The notes: generated by a model not told the origin, from the sequence alone. DNA of 64,000 nt from UBA11740 sp049273695 (GCA_049273695.1 JBASRE010000042.1:310001-374000); one strand, 5' to 3'. Shown: positions 39,744-48,495, numbered from the stretch's first letter. Program-made: numbers and translations.

Positions 39744-40598
39744 ATGCCGCGAGCTTTCCTTCTCAGCATTGTTCTCGTGTTCGTTGGCTGCACGTCTGTG
39801 TCGCAGCCTCAACTGATCTCTCTTCCCGAGTCGGCGCAGTCAACGCCCGCTGCAATTAAACCCGCGAAAAACTCCGTGCCCGTGATTCACGTGTTCGTCG
39901 CGCTGTGTGACAACGTGAACCAGGGCATCGTGCCGGTCTCAGCTAGTCTTGGAAACGGAGAGAGCCCGGCAACGAATCTCTACTGGGGTGCGGCGTTTGG
40001 CGTGAAGACATTCTTCAGTAAGAACAAAGATTGGCAGGCTGTTAATTCTACGAATGTATCCATCAAATCTCCTTCCGTCGTACTCAATCGGGTCGTGTTC
40101 CGGCATCGCCGCACCGGAGCGTTTCTGATCGCGGAAGCTTATCGCGGCAGCTACATCCAACGAGCTACGGAGGATTTTCTCGACGCGGCGGCGGGCGTTC
40201 CTGGCGAGAAGCTAATTGTCTCGGTGGACGGTAAGGCCGTTGAGATTTACGTGGGCGGCAGCGCAGATCTGATTGCCTACATTGGCCACAACGGCTTGAT
40301 GGATTTTCAACTGAGTTCGATTCCGAAGAAGCGCGACCACGAATCGCGTGAGGCGATTATCCTCGCGTGCGCGAGCAAGAGCTACTTCGGTGAACCGTTA
40401 CGCAGAACGGGCGCAAAGCCTTTGTTGTGGACAACGAATCTGATGGCGCCTGAAGCTTACGTTCTGTCAGCCGCCCTGGATGGTTGGTTGAACCGCGAAA
40501 CTGACGAGCAGATCCGGCTGCGCGGAGCAAAAGCTTACAGCACCTATCAACGCATCGGGCTTCGTGGCGCGAACGCGTTGTTCGCGACAGGTTGGTGA
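39744..40598 (+). CDS. Lipoprotein of unknown function
   Basis: A 284-residue protein with a lipobox-type signal sequence (LLSIVLVFVGC, Cys16), so it is likely lipid-anchored by the lgt/lspA pathway. The mature part holds a compact alpha/beta domain with notable blocks: VIHVFVALCDNVNQGIVPVS, NLYWGAAFGVKTFFSKNKDW, VVFRHRRTGAFLIAEAYRG, YIGHNGLMDFQL, IILACASKSYFGEPL. These look like a conserved enzyme-like core (Cys in IILACASKSY, His in YIGHNG), but I do not recognise the family. It stands alone, 51 bases after the DHH gene. Confidence 0.7.
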   Translation: MPRAFLLSIVLVFVGCTSVSQPQLISLPESAQSTPAAIKPAKNSVPVIHVFVALCDNVNQGIVPVSASLGNGESPATNLYWGAAFGVKTFFSKNKDWQAVNSTNVSIKSPSVVLNRVVFRHRRTGAFLIAEAYRGSYIQRATEDFLDAAAGVPGEKLIVSVDGKAVEIYVGGSADLIAYIGHNGLMDFQLSSIPKKRDHESREAIILACASKSYFGEPLRRTGAKPLLWTTNLMAPEAYVLSAALDGWLNRETDEQIRLRGAKAYSTYQRIGLRGANALFATGW

Positions 40599-40696
40599 TT
40601 TATCCAACCCAGCGAACTTCAAGTACCTCACTCTCTTGCACGGCGAGTGTACAAAAGCGTTTCGACCCGGCGGAAAGCTAGTAAGATGCGCCTCCC

Positions 40697-41152
40697 GTGT
40701 CCGACCTCATTACAAGATTAAACTACATCTTCAGTCGCGAAGCGCTATCTCTCATCGCAGACTTTTTGTCGATCATAAGTTTCGTCGTGTCAATCGTTGT
40801 TCTTTGGAATGTTCGCAACTTCCGCAATGTTTACAGACTACGAGCGCGAGGGCCATCCTTGATAAAGGACCTGGGCAAAGCCACTAGAAATTTATCAATA
40901 TTCCTTAATGCGTTTGAGGATTCTCTGCCGCAGATCATTGAGGAGCTCGGCAGAGTTGCCGTGAAGTTGCGATCACTGCGCCGAAAGCTAAGCGGCGAGC
41001 CAAGAAAATCCGTGAAGCGAGTTCTGCGTTACGTTGACCAGTGCGAAGTTAGTGTTCAGAATGAACAGCAGGTCAGACTAGTCTACGTCGAAATCGCAAA
41101 AGTGGTTGAGGAACTAAGAGAGTACCAGAAAGACCTAGACTGGGAGGTATAG
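40697..41152 (+). CDS. Small membrane-anchored coiled-coil protein (unknown)
   Basis: A 151-residue protein with a GTG start. One membrane helix (about 18-40, LIADFLSIISFVVSIVVLW) is followed by a long charged helical region with coiled-coil character (about 45-150, rich in Leu, Glu, Lys, Arg). Base composition is lower in GC than the flanking genes. The next gene begins two bases after its stop, with its ribosome site (GGGAGG, 41142-41147) inside this gene. The two form a tight operon. No family recognised. Confidence 0.6.
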   Translation: MSDLITRLNYIFSREALSLIADFLSIISFVVSIVVLWNVRNFRNVYRLRARGPSLIKDLGKATRNLSIFLNAFEDSLPQIIEELGRVAVKLRSLRRKLSGEPRKSVKRVLRYVDQCEVSVQNEQQVRLVYVEIAKVVEELREYQKDLDWEV

Positions 41153-41153
41153 C

Positions 41154-41468
41154 ATGCCAGGCGAAAAGAACAAATGGATCGATGCCGTGGGGAAGTTAAT
41201 TACTTTGACTCAAGAGCGAAAGCTCCTTTGGCATTCAACTGATAGTTACGAAAACTATCAAACCGAATATGGTGGCAAAGTTGTGAGATTACACTGGTCT
41301 CACCAAGATGACGAAAAAGTTGTAAGGCTAGCTCTAATGGATCCTAAGACTGGCGTTGAGTGGGCGTTTCCTTCATCGGCACTGAATGAACACCTGATGG
41401 ATGCTGTCAGGTATCAGCTAGTCGGAGTCGGTGATTTCCTGGACAATTTGCTTACTCAGTCTCTCTAG
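41154..41468 (+). CDS. Small soluble protein paired with the coiled-coil gene (unknown)
   Basis: A 104-residue cytosolic protein. The pattern WIDAVGKLITLTQERKLLWH followed by YENYQTEYGGKVVRLHW reads as a small alpha/beta domain: helix, then strands. I recognise this general style from other short genes with LTxxxKLxW openings but cannot name a family. AT-richer than its neighbours and translationally coupled to the upstream gene. The acetyl-CoA synthetase gene follows 31 bases later. Confidence 0.55.
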   Translation: MPGEKNKWIDAVGKLITLTQERKLLWHSTDSYENYQTEYGGKVVRLHWSHQDDEKVVRLALMDPKTGVEWAFPSSALNEHLMDAVRYQLVGVGDFLDNLLTQSL

Positions 41469-41498
41469 AACCTCTACCAGGCTAACCACAAACGCTGC

Positions 41499-43457
41499 AT
41501 GTCGTCACCTGCAACCAACATCGAATCACTTCAACACGAAGATCGAGTCTTCTCCCCGCCAGCCGAATTCGCCGCCAAAGCGCACATCAAATCGACGGAA
41601 GAGCTGGAAGCGCTGCGTGCGGAAGCAGCCGCCGATCCGGAAAAATTCTGGGCGCGCATGGCTGAAAGTGAACTCGATTGGTTTAAGAAATGGGACACGG
41701 TTCTGAAGTGGGAAGCTCCGCACGCGCAGTGGTTCATCGGCGGCAAAACGAACATTTCCCACAATTGTCTTGATCGTCATCTGTCCACTTGGCGACGGAA
41801 CAAGGCTGCTTTGATTTGGGAAGGCGAGCCCGGCGACGCACGCACGCTGACTTATCAGCAACTGCATACAGAAGTCTGTCGCTTCGCTAATGTTCTGAAA
41901 AAGATTGGGGTTAAGAAGGGCGATCGCGTCGCGCTCTATATGCCGCTGATTCCTGAGCTGGCGATCTCGATGCTCGCTTGCGCGCGTATTGGCGCGACGC
42001 ACTCAGTTGTGTTCGGCGGCTTTTCCAGCACGGCGCTAATCGATCGCATCAACGACGCCCAGTGCAATCTAGTAGTGACGGCCGATGGTGGCTGGCGACG
42101 CGGCAATGAAGTAAAGCTGAAACCCGCGGTCGATGAAGCGTTGAAACAGACGGCGTCGGTGAAGAACTGCATCGTCGTCCGACGTACCGGCAGCGAGATT
42201 CACATGGAATCGGGCCGTGATCATTGGTGGCACGAGTTGATGCAGGCAGTTGGCGCGAATTGTCCGGCGGAAGAGCTCGACAGCGAGCATCCGCTGTTCA
42301 TTCTTTACACCTCAGGCACGACGGGAAAACCAAAAGGAATTCTGCACACGACCGGCGGCTATCTCTTGCAAGCGCACCTCACTGCGAAATGGGTGTTCGA
42401 CTTCAAGGATGAAGATGTTTACTGGTGCACGGCGGACATCGGTTGGGTGACGGGCCACAGTTACGTCGTGTACGGTCCTCTTTCGAACGGCGCGACGGTT
42501 TTGATGTATGAAGGCGCGCCGAACTGGCCTGAGCCGGATCGCTTCTGGGACATCATCGAGCGTCACAAAGTGAACACGCTCTACACCGCGCCGACGGCGA
42601 TCCGAGCGTTCATCAAATGGGGCGAGCAGTGGCCTTTGAAACATGATCTTTCTTCGCTGCGTTTGCTCGGGACCGTGGGTGAGCCGATCAATCCCGAAGC
42701 GTGGATGTGGTATCACCGCATTATCGGGAAAGAGCGTTGCCCAATTGTTGATACGTGGTGGCAAACGGAAACCGGCGCGATGATGATTACGCCTTTGCCC
42801 GGCGCGACCCCGACGAAACCGGGTTCGGGCACGAAGCCTTTCCCCGGCATCGACGTTGACGTAATGACGCGCGAGGGCAAGCCGGTGGGCGCGAATGAAG
42901 GCGGATATCTGGTCATCAAGAAGCCTTGGCCGTCGATGCTGCGCACGATCTACGGCGATGACGAGCGTTATCAAGAGCAGTACTGGTCACAGATTCCCGG
43001 CGTGTACTTTGCCGGCGACGGCGCGCGGAAAGATGAGGACGGCTATTTCTGGATCATGGGCCGCATCGACGACGTCATTAACGTTGCCGGTCACCGGTTG
43101 GGAACTGCGGAAATCGAAAGCGCGCTGGTCTCACATGTTGCCGTCGCGGAAGCTGCCGTCGTAGCCAAGCCCGACGATCTGAAAGGGTCAGCGATTGTCG
43201 CGTTCGTGACCCTCGAAGGCGACCGTATACCTTCTGATCCTTTGAAGGAAGAGTTGCGCCAGCACGTCGCGAAAGAAATTGGCGCGCTCGCACGACCTGA
43301 CGATCTTAGATTCGCTGACGCGCTACCAAAGACGCGTTCCGGCAAGATCATGCGGCGCCTCCTGCGCGAAATTGCCACCAGCGGATCAGTCGCGGGCGAC
43401 GTCACGACGCTGGAAGATTTTTCCGTCCTGGAAAAACTTCGCAGCGACGAAGAGTAG
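41499..43457 (+). CDS. acsA: Acetyl-CoA synthetase (AMP-forming)
   Basis: A 652-residue cytosolic enzyme making acetyl-CoA from acetate, ATP and CoA through acetyl-AMP. Motifs: YTSGTTGKPKG (P-loop-like, about 269-279), DTWWQTETGAMMITPLPG (acetate/AMP binding), YFAGDGARKDEDGYFWIMGR (hinge Asp), and the C-terminal KTRSGKIMRRLLR whose central Lys is the acetylation site in the family. Length is as expected. It starts with an ATG with no strong Shine-Dalgarno sequence. A palindrome array follows the gene. Confidence 0.97.
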   Translation: MSSPATNIESLQHEDRVFSPPAEFAAKAHIKSTEELEALRAEAAADPEKFWARMAESELDWFKKWDTVLKWEAPHAQWFIGGKTNISHNCLDRHLSTWRRNKAALIWEGEPGDARTLTYQQLHTEVCRFANVLKKIGVKKGDRVALYMPLIPELAISMLACARIGATHSVVFGGFSSTALIDRINDAQCNLVVTADGGWRRGNEVKLKPAVDEALKQTASVKNCIVVRRTGSEIHMESGRDHWWHELMQAVGANCPAEELDSEHPLFILYTSGTTGKPKGILHTTGGYLLQAHLTAKWVFDFKDEDVYWCTADIGWVTGHSYVVYGPLSNGATVLMYEGAPNWPEPDRFWDIIERHKVNTLYTAPTAIRAFIKWGEQWPLKHDLSSLRLLGTVGEPINPEAWMWYHRIIGKERCPIVDTWWQTETGAMMITPLPGATPTKPGSGTKPFPGIDVDVMTREGKPVGANEGGYLVIKKPWPSMLRTIYGDDERYQEQYWSQIPGVYFAGDGARKDEDGYFWIMGRIDDVINVAGHRLGTAEIESALVSHVAVAEAAVVAKPDDLKGSAIVAFVTLEGDRIPSDPLKEELRQHVAKEIGALARPDDLRFADALPKTRSGKIMRRLLREIATSGSVAGDVTTLEDFSVLEKLRSDEE

Positions 43458-43525
43458 TAATGCCCTCTCCCTCTCGGAAAGCTATACATGTTTGAGTAAT
43501 CAAACTCTGGTTCCGCACGTGGATA

Positions 43526-43740
43526 GAACGCCGAAAGGCGTTCGCAAAATTCCAGCCCAGGGCAACGCCCTGGGTAGCCTCGTTGATGGTTGGAGGAACT
43601 CTGAAAGAGTTCGCAAGCCGCCCAACAAAAGAACTCGGCAACCCTTTCAGGGTTGGGAATAAAACATTTCGCTTTCCCAGGGTAGCGCGATAACGCGCGC
43701 AACCCTGGGCTGAAGATTCAGTCAACGCCTTCGGCGTTTT
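43526..43740. repeat. Array of six hairpins (REP-like palindromic block)
   Basis: Six short palindromes lie in a row: GAACGCC/GGCGTTC with GAAA loop (43526-43543); CCCAGGGC/GCCCTGGG (43556-43574); GAACTC/GAGTTC (43596-43612); CAACCCT/AGGGTTG (43639-43655); CCCAGGGT/ACCCTGGG enclosing GCGCG/CGCGC (43676-43709); AACGCC/GGCGTT with TTC loop (43724-43738). The first/last and second/fifth palindromes use related stems. It fills the 404-base gap 43458-43861 and resembles REP/BIME-like blocks seen in other genomes; the link is by appearance. Confidence 0.75.
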
Positions 43741-43861
43741 GGATTGCCCAAGTATGTTATGGCCTTTGGGCGAAGCCGGGCCTCACTTCCTCTCTGCAAA
43801 TCCCGCTTTTCCTTGTATCATGCAGCCGTTGGATCCTGCTTCACCCAAAGAGGAGTCGTTG

Positions 43862-44245
43862 ATGCCCGACACAGTAATGGCGGAACACCGCTCTGGCCCC
43901 AGATACGTTGCTGCATTTCCGATTCGCGCTGAATGGGACACGCCCGAAGGCGCGCACGTGATATCGGAAGGCGAGACTGAGAACGTCGGTCCCGAAGGCA
44001 CCCTGGTTCACTTTCAACGCGACTTGCCGCCGGTGGGGAGCACAGTCAATCTTCTGGTGATGGACGACGATGGCGAGAAGCTGCGGGTGATCGCCGAAGT
44101 GCTGCGCATCGAGCGAAACCCCGGTCATCCGCAGGCGGCTTTGCAACTGGTCGGTGAGACCGACGAATGGCGCGGAGTCGTCTGGCATGAAGCAATGATC
44201 AAGATGAACGAAGCCGACTACGAACTCGACGACGACGAGTTGTAA
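43862..44245 (+). CDS. PilZ-like domain protein
   Basis: A 127-residue cytosolic protein from the ATG at 43862, chosen because GAGGAG precedes it; earlier in-frame starts lie inside the palindrome region. RSGPRYVAAFPIRAEW (about 10-25) resembles the R-x-x-x-R opening of PilZ domains. A beta-barrel pattern follows, with VGPEGTLVHFQRDLPPVGST, VNLLVMDDDGEKLRVIAEVL and GHPQAALQLVG. The acidic tail (ELDDDEL) is short. PilZ domains bind cyclic-di-GMP; whether the full binding motif is functional here is not certain, because only one part is clear. Confidence 0.72.
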   Translation: MPDTVMAEHRSGPRYVAAFPIRAEWDTPEGAHVISEGETENVGPEGTLVHFQRDLPPVGSTVNLLVMDDDGEKLRVIAEVLRIERNPGHPQAALQLVGETDEWRGVVWHEAMIKMNEADYELDDDEL

Positions 44246-44332
44246 GCGGGGCACTTATCCGACGAGCGGGGCAGTAGCACGACCGAGAGGGAGGGCGCTG
44301 ACATTGCATTAGACCCGCAAACTATCTGAGCA

Positions 44333-45595
44333 ATGACTGACCCCAAGGAACAGTCCGTTCATTCAGAGGCCGTCGCCCATACCTGGCTGCAGACGCGTGC
44401 GGTGCTGAGAATTCTCGTGTTGCTGCTGCTGGTGGCGGGGCTGCTTTGGATCACCTATCGGCTCACGCCACTAATCCTCCTCGTTGTTCTGTCGATCTTC
44501 TTCGCCTACCTGATTGCGCCCCTCGTCGATCTGGTCCAACAACCCTTAAGAATCGGCGGCCGCGAGCGCGTCATTCCCCGCAGCCTGGCAATCGCAATCG
44601 TCTACGTTGTTTTGTTTGTGGGGATTGGCCTGGCGATCTACCTGCTGATTCCCTCACTCAGTGCGCAGTTTCCAGAGTTCAAACAACAGGCGAGCGCGTA
44701 CTACCAGAAGATTCGCGGCGGCACTGAGAGTGTCAGCAGCTATTTTCGCGGACGGCGCATGCCCGAAGGCGTGGCCAAGTATGTGGAAGGGCTGATCGGG
44801 AAAGCCGGTGATCTCGTTACGATCGCCGCCGAGGGCATGGTGCATTACGTCATCTTCATTCCCTGGCTCGTTCTGATTCCGATCCTCAGTTTCTTTATGC
44901 TGAAGGATGCCGACGCCTTTCGACGTTCAGTGCTGGCGATGTTGCCGCGCGGGCGTCTGCGTTGGCGCGGCGACGAATTCTTTCAGGACATCAATAGCAC
45001 CCTCGCCGCTTACATCCGCGCGCAACTCATCGCGTGTTTGCTAATCGGCATCATTTGCACGATTGGCTTTTGGCTGTTCGGTTTGCCCAGCCCGCTGGTG
45101 CTCGGGCTGATTGCCGGCATCCTTGAGTTCGTTCCTTTGGTCGGGCCGCTGGTGGTCGCTGTCCTGGCTTCTGCGCTCGCCCTTCTTCAGTTCGGGTTTG
45201 GCAAAGCATTCGTTGTGCTGCTGTTCCTCGGAGTGCTGCGCATCGTTCAGGACTATGTCTTTTATCCGCGCATCATCGGCACTGGTATTCACCTGCATCC
45301 ACTGGCGGTGATTCTCGCGATTCTTGCCGGCGCAGAGATTGCCGGTGTGGTCGGAATCTTTCTGGCCATTCCGGTCATTGCAATTCTCACCGTCACCTAC
45401 CGCCACTGGCTCGAGCATCGTGGCAGCGAAACGATCGCCGAAGTAATCGAAGAGGCTGTGGTTGATGCAGCTCTGGATGGCGAAGCAACCGAAGAAGTGG
45501 CCCACCCGACCGCAACGACCACGCCCGAAGACATGGCCCGCGCGCGCCCCGATCTACTTACCGGGGAATTGAAAATTCCGAAAGAAGAGGATTAG
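44333..45595 (+). CDS. AI-2E-family (PerM/YdiK-like) transport permease
   Basis: A 420-residue inner-membrane protein with about eight membrane segments. An N-terminal hydrophobic pair (about 22-65) precedes PLVDLVQQPLRIGGRERVIP, then SLAIAIVYVVLFVGIGLAIY. A central soluble region (about 110-170) and FIPWLVLIPILSFFMLKDAD follow. The family's C-terminal membrane bundle includes LGLIAGILEFVPLVGPLVVA and IGTGIHLHPLAVILAILAGAE. The C-terminal tail is polar. Family members transport AI-2, or act as sodium/proton antiporters; substrate is not predictable here. Confidence 0.93.
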   Translation: MTDPKEQSVHSEAVAHTWLQTRAVLRILVLLLLVAGLLWITYRLTPLILLVVLSIFFAYLIAPLVDLVQQPLRIGGRERVIPRSLAIAIVYVVLFVGIGLAIYLLIPSLSAQFPEFKQQASAYYQKIRGGTESVSSYFRGRRMPEGVAKYVEGLIGKAGDLVTIAAEGMVHYVIFIPWLVLIPILSFFMLKDADAFRRSVLAMLPRGRLRWRGDEFFQDINSTLAAYIRAQLIACLLIGIICTIGFWLFGLPSPLVLGLIAGILEFVPLVGPLVVAVLASALALLQFGFGKAFVVLLFLGVLRIVQDYVFYPRIIGTGIHLHPLAVILAILAGAEIAGVVGIFLAIPVIAILTVTYRHWLEHRGSETIAEVIEEAVVDAALDGEATEEVAHPTATTTPEDMARARPDLLTGELKIPKEED

Positions 45596-45645
45596 GCTAT
45601 GCACAACATTCAACTCGCGACAAGCTTTTGCCGCGATTAGCGCCT

Positions 45646-46419
45646 ATGGCAGACGAGATCACGATTGATCCGACTGAGCGCTTTCAGCACTTACCAAACG
45701 CTCCGATCGTTGAAGCTGCGCTTGAAATTCGTGCTCGCGCAGAGTTGCCGTGGGAAGAGAAGGCAATTGCAGAGCAACTGAAAGAACGGTTGCCGGAATA
45801 CCCAGTTACCCTTGCACAACACGCGTTTCAGCAGCACTTTCAGTTTGCGGCTAACCAACCCCCTCAAGGCAGTTATCAAGAGTTAGGATTAAAAGGATTT
45901 CGACTTCAATCGAGAGACAATCTTCAGATTGTGCAATTTAACCGAGACGGATTCATTTTTAGCCGGCTTGCTCCATATGAAAGCTGGGAAACGTTCAGCT
46001 CGGAGTTGTTTCGTTTGTGGGAAACTTATGTTGAGTTAGCTGGACTTACCCAAATTCATAGGCTGGGTTTAAGATTCATTAATCGCATCAGCATAGAGCA
46101 TCGCGATCTAGCGTACTATCTTGTTGTGCCACCGATTACGGCTCGCGGGTTGGACCTCCCTTACCTTGCTTTCTTACATCACGATACTTTTGCGGTGCCG
46201 CAGCTTCCCTATGTTGTGAACGTTATCAAGACGATTCAGCCACAGCAAGATTCAAGAGAAACGGTACCAGCGTTAATACTTGACATAGACATATCAAGCG
46301 AGCAGCCGTTTGCGTTGGAAAATGGCATAATGGAAGGACGTATCGCTGACATGCGATGGTTGAAAAACAAGTTCTTCTTTGGCAACATCACCGAAGGGGC
46401 TCTGGAGGAGTTCAAGTGA
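45646..46419 (+). CDS. TIGR04255 family protein, first gene of a three-gene module
   Basis: A 257-residue soluble protein from the ATG at 45646. The opening PNAPIVEAALEIRARAELPW, then LQIVQFNRDGFIFSRLAPYE, LTQIHRLGLRFINRISI and LILDIDISSEQPF match the sporadically distributed TIGR04255 family, whose function is not established. Its stop codon overlaps the start of the next gene by four bases (GTGA). Lower GC than the flanks suggests recent acquisition. A defence or toxin-antitoxin-like role has been imagined for such sporadic families; nothing here proves it. Confidence 0.85.
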   Translation: MADEITIDPTERFQHLPNAPIVEAALEIRARAELPWEEKAIAEQLKERLPEYPVTLAQHAFQQHFQFAANQPPQGSYQELGLKGFRLQSRDNLQIVQFNRDGFIFSRLAPYESWETFSSELFRLWETYVELAGLTQIHRLGLRFINRISIEHRDLAYYLVVPPITARGLDLPYLAFLHHDTFAVPQLPYVVNVIKTIQPQQDSRETVPALILDIDISSEQPFALENGIMEGRIADMRWLKNKFFFGNITEGALEEFK

Positions 46420-46940
46420 TTCTCGAAATGACGGCATCAGCCTTGCTCGCTGTAGCGCCTGTTCCAACACGGGCATCTGGTGAGACTGCTCAATACATTG
46501 CCGCACAATATGGCAAGCCGCGTCGTCGTCTGCGGTCGTCGCATTCGCTGGGACGTGGTATGCAGGCCGCAGCTGAAGAATTGCGGAGAGTTGCCGATGA
46601 GAGCAGTCGAGCGAATTGGGATTGTTATGGCGCTGCCCCGGTGACGAACGATACTTACGTTCAAGCACAATGTTTCTTGGAAGCATTACCGCTTGGTACA
46701 CCTGCGCCATCAGTAGGCGCTGAACCTGATGGCCATTTGACGTTGGAGTGGCATCATTCACTACGCCGAACACTGTCCGTGAGCATCAGCCCTGAAGGTG
46801 ACGTTCACTACTCGGCGTTAATCGGCCCTTCAAAGATGTACGGAACAGAACCATTCCTCGGCGAAGTATCCCAAGCAGTCATTGATTTGATAAATCGTAT
46901 TAAGCCCGAACCGGCTTTAGCACCACTTTTTGCGGCATGA
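46416..46940 (+). CDS. Unknown protein, second gene of the TIGR04255 module
   Basis: A 174-residue protein from the GTG at 46416, which overlaps the upstream stop by four bases (ATG at 46428 is an alternative). The N-terminus is weakly hydrophobic. A helical segment with ELRRVADESSRANWDCYGAA leads to VTNDTYVQAQCFLEALP and a beta-rich part: PDGHLTLEWHHSLRRTLSVS, ISPEGDVHYSALIG. The NWDxYGAxPV-like pattern looks conserved, and I have seen it in other short accessory genes, but I cannot name the family. Its stop overlaps the third gene's ATG by four bases. Confidence 0.65.
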   Translation: MILEMTASALLAVAPVPTRASGETAQYIAAQYGKPRRRLRSSHSLGRGMQAAAEELRRVADESSRANWDCYGAAPVTNDTYVQAQCFLEALPLGTPAPSVGAEPDGHLTLEWHHSLRRTLSVSISPEGDVHYSALIGPSKMYGTEPFLGEVSQAVIDLINRIKPEPALAPLFAA

Positions 46941-47335
46941 GCATGAGTGAGATCCCGCCAGTGCTGGAAGACGAGCTGTTGGCTCGTTTCATAAAACAAC
47001 GTAATCACATCCGAGGCGACAAGACAGTAAAGCCAAACGCTTTCATTCCGTACCCTTGGCCGAATTTGTCGGTCACGCGACACGCGGGTCTGGAAGATCG
47101 GGAAATCTGGGAACTGGGACAACAAGTAGCCGATGCTCAATCAGCTGCGTTGTATGGCCGGGCCGACGTTGAGGTACGCGTGTTTACCGCGCAGTCTTTA
47201 ACTATTGCTCCCACGCTTACACCTCGAAATCACGCCAACATAACCGGCTGGCCGCCAGAAAAGCCGTTGCAAAAAATAATCGCACAGGAAATTGCAGCTG
47301 AGGCAAAGTTTGTCGGTGTCCCCGATGATAACTAG
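46937..47335 (+). CDS. Unknown protein, third gene of the TIGR04255 module
   Basis: A 132-residue cytosolic protein. Early LLARFIKQRNHIRGDKTVKP leads to NAFIPYPWPNLSVTRHAGL, then a helix (DREIWELGQQVADAQSAALY), GRADVEVRVF and NHANITGWP followed by EKPLQKIIAQEIAAEAKFVG. The fixed TVKPNAFIP and SVTRH blocks suggest a specific conserved family, unrecognised here. The ATGA overlap with the upstream gene and the similar composition support one transcriptional unit. It faces carA tail to tail. Confidence 0.65.
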   Translation: MSMSEIPPVLEDELLARFIKQRNHIRGDKTVKPNAFIPYPWPNLSVTRHAGLEDREIWELGQQVADAQSAALYGRADVEVRVFTAQSLTIAPTLTPRNHANITGWPPEKPLQKIIAQEIAAEAKFVGVPDDN

Positions 47336-47373
47336 CTCTGAGAAACTCTGCCAACGGCTGCTTTATGTTGATC

Positions 47374-48495
47374 TCACCGATTCTCCATCAAATCAATAAA
47401 TCTCTTGAAATGATGTTCCGCGTCGTGCGGGCCGGGGGCGGCTTCCGGGTGGTATTGGACTGAGATGATGGGGAGCGTCTTGTGTCGCATGCCTTCGACG
47501 CATTGGTCGTTGAGATTGATGTGAGTGACTTCGACTTCGGGTGGTAACGAATCAGCCTGCACCGCGAAGCCGTGATTATGCGAAGTTATCTCGACGTGGC
47601 CGTCACGAAAATCCTTCACCGGTTGATTGCCGCCGCGATGACCGAATGTCAGCTTGAAAGTCTTTCCACCGAAGGCGCGCCCGAGCAGTTGATGACCGAA
47701 ACAAATGCCGAACGTGGGCGTGCCTGATTGCGCGACGAGCTTCACCTCTTCCACTTCTTTGTTCATCGAAGCCGGATCACCTGGACCGTTCGAAAGAAAC
47801 ACGCCGTCCGGCTTCATCGCAAACACTTCATTCGCAGGCGTCGAGGCGGGCACGACGGTCACACGACAACCGGCTTGCGACAGCTCGCGCAGCGAATTCA
47901 GCTTCACGCCAAAGTCGTAACAGACGACATGAAAACGTTCCGCTCCCGCAGCCGGAAACTCGTAAGGCCGGGTCGTCGTGACGACGCTGGCGAGCTCGCG
48001 ATTCTCCATAGGCGGAGAGTTGCGTGCTTTCTGGATTACGCTTTCGGCTTCAGCGTCGATTGTCGAGAGGCATGCGCGCATCGCGCCCTTGTCGCGAATG
48101 TGCCGCACGAGGGCGCGCGTGTCGATGTGATCGATGGCAACAATGTTCCAACGCTTCAAATAATCGGGAAGCGACTCTTCCGAACGCCAGTTGGAATGCA
48201 TACGACTGGCTTCGCGGACGACGAACCCTTCAACCCAGGGCCGTGACGATTCGGAATCTTCTTTGTTGACGCCGTAGTTCCCAATCAGCGGATACGTCAT
48301 GCAGACGATCTGCCCTGCGTAAGACGGATCGGTCAGCACTTCCTGATAACCGGTCATGGAAGTGTTGAAGACCATCTCGCCGCACGACTCACCTTCAGCG
48401 GCCCACGAACGTCCGCGAAAGACGCGACCGTCTTCAAGAGCAAGAATGGCGGGCTTTTGTTTGTGCAATGTTATTTTGCCATCTCCGGTCGCCAA
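47374..48495 (-). CDS. carA: Carbamoyl-phosphate synthase small (glutaminase) subunit
   Basis: A 373-residue class I amidotransferase that releases ammonia from glutamine for carbamoyl-phosphate made by CarB (arginine/pyrimidine synthesis). The small-subunit N-domain includes FNTSMTGYQEVLTDPSYAGQ. The GATase half has LSNGPGDP, the nucleophile Cys in FGICFGHQLLG, and the His/Glu pair in VQYHPEAAPGP. The ATG at 48495 lies 25 bases inside the preceding gene, so initiation may be coupled or may begin slightly further in. No carB is present in the window. Confidence 0.96.
   Translation of the reverse strand: MATGDGKITLHKQKPAILALEDGRVFRGRSWAAEGESCGEMVFNTSMTGYQEVLTDPSYAGQIVCMTYPLIGNYGVNKEDSESSRPWVEGFVVREASRMHSNWRSEESLPDYLKRWNIVAIDHIDTRALVRHIRDKGAMRACLSTIDAEAESVIQKARNSPPMENRELASVVTTTRPYEFPAAGAERFHVVCYDFGVKLNSLRELSQAGCRVTVVPASTPANEVFAMKPDGVFLSNGPGDPASMNKEVEEVKLVAQSGTPTFGICFGHQLLGRAFGGKTFKLTFGHRGGNQPVKDFRDGHVEITSHNHGFAVQADSLPPEVEVTHINLNDQCVEGMRHKTLPIISVQYHPEAAPGPHDAEHHFKRFIDLMENR

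Noticed and set aside
43402..43725. Small minus-strand reading frame in the palindrome array
   Set aside because: It spans the hairpins, has no homology-like pattern or ribosome site, and is typical of spurious frames in palindromic blocks.
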